Of a stretch of 64,000 bases of DNA, positions 61,980 through 64,000 are shown piece after piece. Position 1 is the stretch's first letter; each line of letters begins with the position of its first letter. Position numbers and translations under genes: made by a program. The notes under the pieces were generated by a model. The model saw only the letters and a program-made list of their open reading frames with translations, did not search any database and was not told where the DNA came from. The stretch comes from Lachnospiraceae bacterium (GTDB lineage: Bacteria; Bacillota; Clostridia; Lachnospirales; Lachnospiraceae). The DNA lies in assembly GCA_014804755.1 (NCBI GenBank), contig JAAUZE010000028.1, positions 26,336 to 90,335 of the forward strand, in the 5' to 3' direction.

Positions 61980-63380
61980 CTAATAATAGCACACGATCGG
62001 CATGCCTGCATAAACGTATTGATAAATTTCCTCCGCGGCTTTATGCGGCAGATTCACACAGCCATGCGAACCGGAATCCCGATAAATCTCTCCGCCAAAC
62101 CGATTCCTCCACGTCGCGTCATGCATCCCGACCGCACCGCAAAAAGGCATCCAATAGTTGACATAGGACGCCCATGTCGGTCCCTTCAGCACCGTATTGC
62201 GCCGCTTGTACTCTAAATCATAAATACCCTGTGGTGTAGCATTCCCGCTGTTCATGCAGCCGGATACAATATCGGTCTCAAGGAGGCATTCCCCCTCTAT
62301 ATATAAATATAAGTGCTGCGCAGACAGATCGATTTCCACATAATCTCCGCCGATATTATTGTCGCTATAATTTGCCCCGCTCCTTACATAGACCGGCGTT
62401 CTGAGGAAATGTCCTCCCGTTTCCAAAAAATCCAAAAGCGCCTTTGTCTCCGCTTCTTCATCCATTAAAAAACCATAACCACTCGGCAGCTCTTTCTCCT
62501 CGCCCGCAGTCGTTATAAAGCGCTTTCTATTATAGTAGGTATTATGCGCGTCTGCAAGTTCTGAGATATAGGCGGCCGCCTTTTCTTCATCAATTTCCAC
62601 TTCCGTACCGTTAATGATGAGCCACTCATGAATACGATCCCCATCTAAAATCTCGGTCTCCTCGCCAAATCGGTAGGTGATGGCCGTCTTTGTATAATGG
62701 TTCAGCTTTTCCACAAGCTGATTCATCGCCGCGTCTTCCACCGTTTTTCTCGGCTTTTGATAAAGTCCTTCCTCATCCAAATTAATGTAGTAGCGCTGCT
62801 CTGCAACCGCTTGTGCAATCGTCTCTTTTGCACGATACAGCAGTAACGTTCCCGGAACCTCATGAACAATTTCATATCCCTTGATGTCCTGCCGATACTC
62901 GCTGATATATGCATCCTCCGGCATAATCGCGTTGTTTTGGTCGAAACATGCAAGCGCGTCGATCAGCTCGAAAAGCTTCTCCTGATCGTAGTGTAAATCC
63001 TTCTCCAGATTATATTCCTGCTCCTCCCAAAGAAATTGAAACCAAAGATAACTCTTTTGCCGCTGTCCGATCACTTCCAAATCTTCATGGAACATATAAC
63101 TTGCATCCATTCCGCTTGCCGGAATTTCCTCCGTCATACCTCCGCGTCCGCTGATTGTATACACACGCTGCGCGAGCTCGTCCTGAAACACCCGTTCCAC
63201 ATCCTCCTGCTTCATGCAGCTGCAATCCCTTCCGTCTATCTTCGTTCCCCAATAATAATGATCCTGAAAATAAAATATTCCCCCGATATAAGCGCCTGTC
63301 AACATGCACAACAGCAACATGCCGGCAATAAGCGGCCACCGCTTTTTCCTGCCTTTCTCTTTATCCTCTGTCTCTCCCAT
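61980..63380 (-). CDS. L,D-transpeptidase with an N-terminal membrane anchor
   Basis: A 466-residue wall-crosslinking enzyme. A membrane helix (about residues 15-33) anchors the protein. A substrate-binding type domain (about 40-320, PG-binding-4-like) precedes a C-terminal YkuD domain with the catalytic block YRDSGSHGCVNLP (His and Cys). It forms 3-3 crosslinks or attaches proteins to peptidoglycan. The start follows AAGGAGCAAAGG. Sequence ends shortly after the YkuD domain, as usual. Confidence 0.92.
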   Translation of the reverse strand: MGETEDKEKGRKKRWPLIAGMLLLCMLTGAYIGGIFYFQDHYYWGTKIDGRDCSCMKQEDVERVFQDELAQRVYTISGRGGMTEEIPASGMDASYMFHEDLEVIGQRQKSYLWFQFLWEEQEYNLEKDLHYDQEKLFELIDALACFDQNNAIMPEDAYISEYRQDIKGYEIVHEVPGTLLLYRAKETIAQAVAEQRYYINLDEEGLYQKPRKTVEDAAMNQLVEKLNHYTKTAITYRFGEETEILDGDRIHEWLIINGTEVEIDEEKAAAYISELADAHNTYYNRKRFITTAGEEKELPSGYGFLMDEEAETKALLDFLETGGHFLRTPVYVRSGANYSDNNIGGDYVEIDLSAQHLYLYIEGECLLETDIVSGCMNSGNATPQGIYDLEYKRRNTVLKGPTWASYVNYWMPFCGAVGMHDATWRNRFGGEIYRDSGSHGCVNLPHKAAEEIYQYVYAGMPIVCYY

Positions 63381-63551
63381 GACCTTTGCTCCTTAGGGAA
63401 CGTCTTTTGTTCCTTGGAATATTTCTATTTGACACGCTTTCTGTCTCTTCGAATATACTCCGTTCAGAACACGCTCCGTCCCTTAATCTGTATTCTATAT
63501 AGTGTATGCATTATGCCTATCCTATTTTTTTCAGTATAGCATATCTATGCG

Positions 63552-63594
63552 AAAAAAACACCCGCAAATACCACAAAATGCAGTATCTACGGGT
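63552..63594 (-). terminator. Intrinsic terminator of the tRNA operon
   Basis: On the minus strand ACCCGTAGATACTGC pairs with a complementary arm ending GGGT, followed by TG and seven T. It lies 15 bp after tRNA-Phe, the last of the three tRNAs. The rest of 63381-63551 shows no gene. Confidence 0.75.
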
Positions 63595-63608
63595 TTCCCA
63601 AGGGTTCG

Positions 63609-63681
<73 letters not shown>

Positions 63682-63722
63682 GTAAGATTCTAAATCAGAT
63701 GACTCCTTTTCAAAATCTTCAG

Positions 63723-63796
63723 TAGCGGGGACAGGATTTGAACCTATGACCTTCGGGTTATGAGCCCGACGAGCTTCCAGACTGCTCCACCCCGCG
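63723..63796 (-). tRNA. Initiator tRNA-Met (CAT)
   Basis: 74 nt. The anticodon stem has three consecutive G-C pairs (CGGG with CCCG) around CTCATAA, a hallmark of the initiator. The first acceptor base C1 faces U72 and does not pair, another initiator sign. Confidence 0.93.
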
Positions 63797-63877
63797 TTAT
63801 GAAATAATACAATCTATGTTCTTCTCAAGAATAAAATGACTTACTTCTAAAAGTTTTTCTATGAGAAGTTCATAGAA

Positions 63878-63959
63878 TGGATGGAGGTGGATTCGAACCA
63901 CCGAAGCAATTTGCAGCAGATTTACAGTCTGTCCCCTTTGGCCACTCGGGAATCCATCC
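63878..63959 (-). tRNA. tRNA-Tyr (GTA)
   Basis: 82 nt with a long variable arm, as expected for bacterial tRNA-Tyr. The acceptor pairs GGATGGA with TCCATCC. The anticodon loop CTGTAAA gives GTA. Confidence 0.96.
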
Positions 63960-64000
63960 AAATAATCATATAAGACGTTTATACGCCAAAGCCGATGATC

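Overview
The window looks like the chromosome of a Gram-positive anaerobe of the Lachnospiraceae (Clostridium cluster XIVa) type. Supporting signs are T-box leaders before aminoacyl-tRNA synthetase genes, strong AGGAGG-type ribosome binding sites, a split transketolase, spmA/spmB genes, rubrerythrin, BlaI/BlaR-type regulators, and the Bacillus/Clostridium order yaaR-holB-ricT-trmN6-rsmI. No phage, IS element or CRISPR array was seen. The species was not identified.

Layout. 1-2.5 kb: 3' part not included, 5' part of metG with a T-box leader, then a small XRE regulator. 2.6-4.2 kb: an unrecognised 541-residue protein. 4.5-10.3 kb: two BlaI/BlaR-type modules (one BlaR fused to an M23 peptidase, the other broken) and a lipoprotein. 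10.5-18.8 kb: an S51-like peptidase, then a starch/maltodextrin locus (triple starch-binding surface protein, MalE, MalF, MalG, GH13 enzyme, LacI regulator). 19-30.4 kb: split transketolase, a DUF885 protein, MarR, an SGNH esterase, a MacB/FtsX-like ABC exporter, a membrane-anchored Mrr-type nuclease and a NimA-like flavoprotein. 30.8-33.8 kb: a membrane protein and a third BlaI/BlaR module. 34-37.4 kb: a Cys-rich protein and spmB and spmA, separated by a DUF4143 ATPase with direct repeats upstream. 37.7-45.7 kb: heterodimeric ABC exporter, GH2 beta-mannosidase, and mgtE with a structured leader and a 29-codon ORF. 45.8-49.7 kb: serine hydrolase, a short alanyl-tRNA synthetase with T-box, and a PIN/Phd toxin-antitoxin pair. 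49.8-63.4 kb: a small regulator/membrane pair, then mostly housekeeping genes (rubrerythrin, fabZ, acpP, rsmI, trmN6, ricT, holB, yaaR, glpK, pyk, a basic amino-acid decarboxylase, an HD protein and an L,D-transpeptidase). 63.6-64 kb: three tRNA genes.

Three things stand out. First, a dispersed family of short elements made of one to three hairpins of differing sequence followed by a constant tail close to GAGAAATTTCCTATAAG. At least seven copies occur, usually beginning at the stop codon of the upstream gene; one copy supplies both stop codons of a convergent pair. Second, three BlaI-type modules share one promoter geometry (TTGACA, 17 bp, TAnnCT) but have different operator dyads, as if paralogues had diverged to avoid cross-talk. 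Third, the spmA-spmB pair is split by an ATPase preceded by four direct repeats at about 31-33 bp spacing. A 29-codon ORF with its own promoter and ribosome binding site in the mgtE leader is also worth testing.
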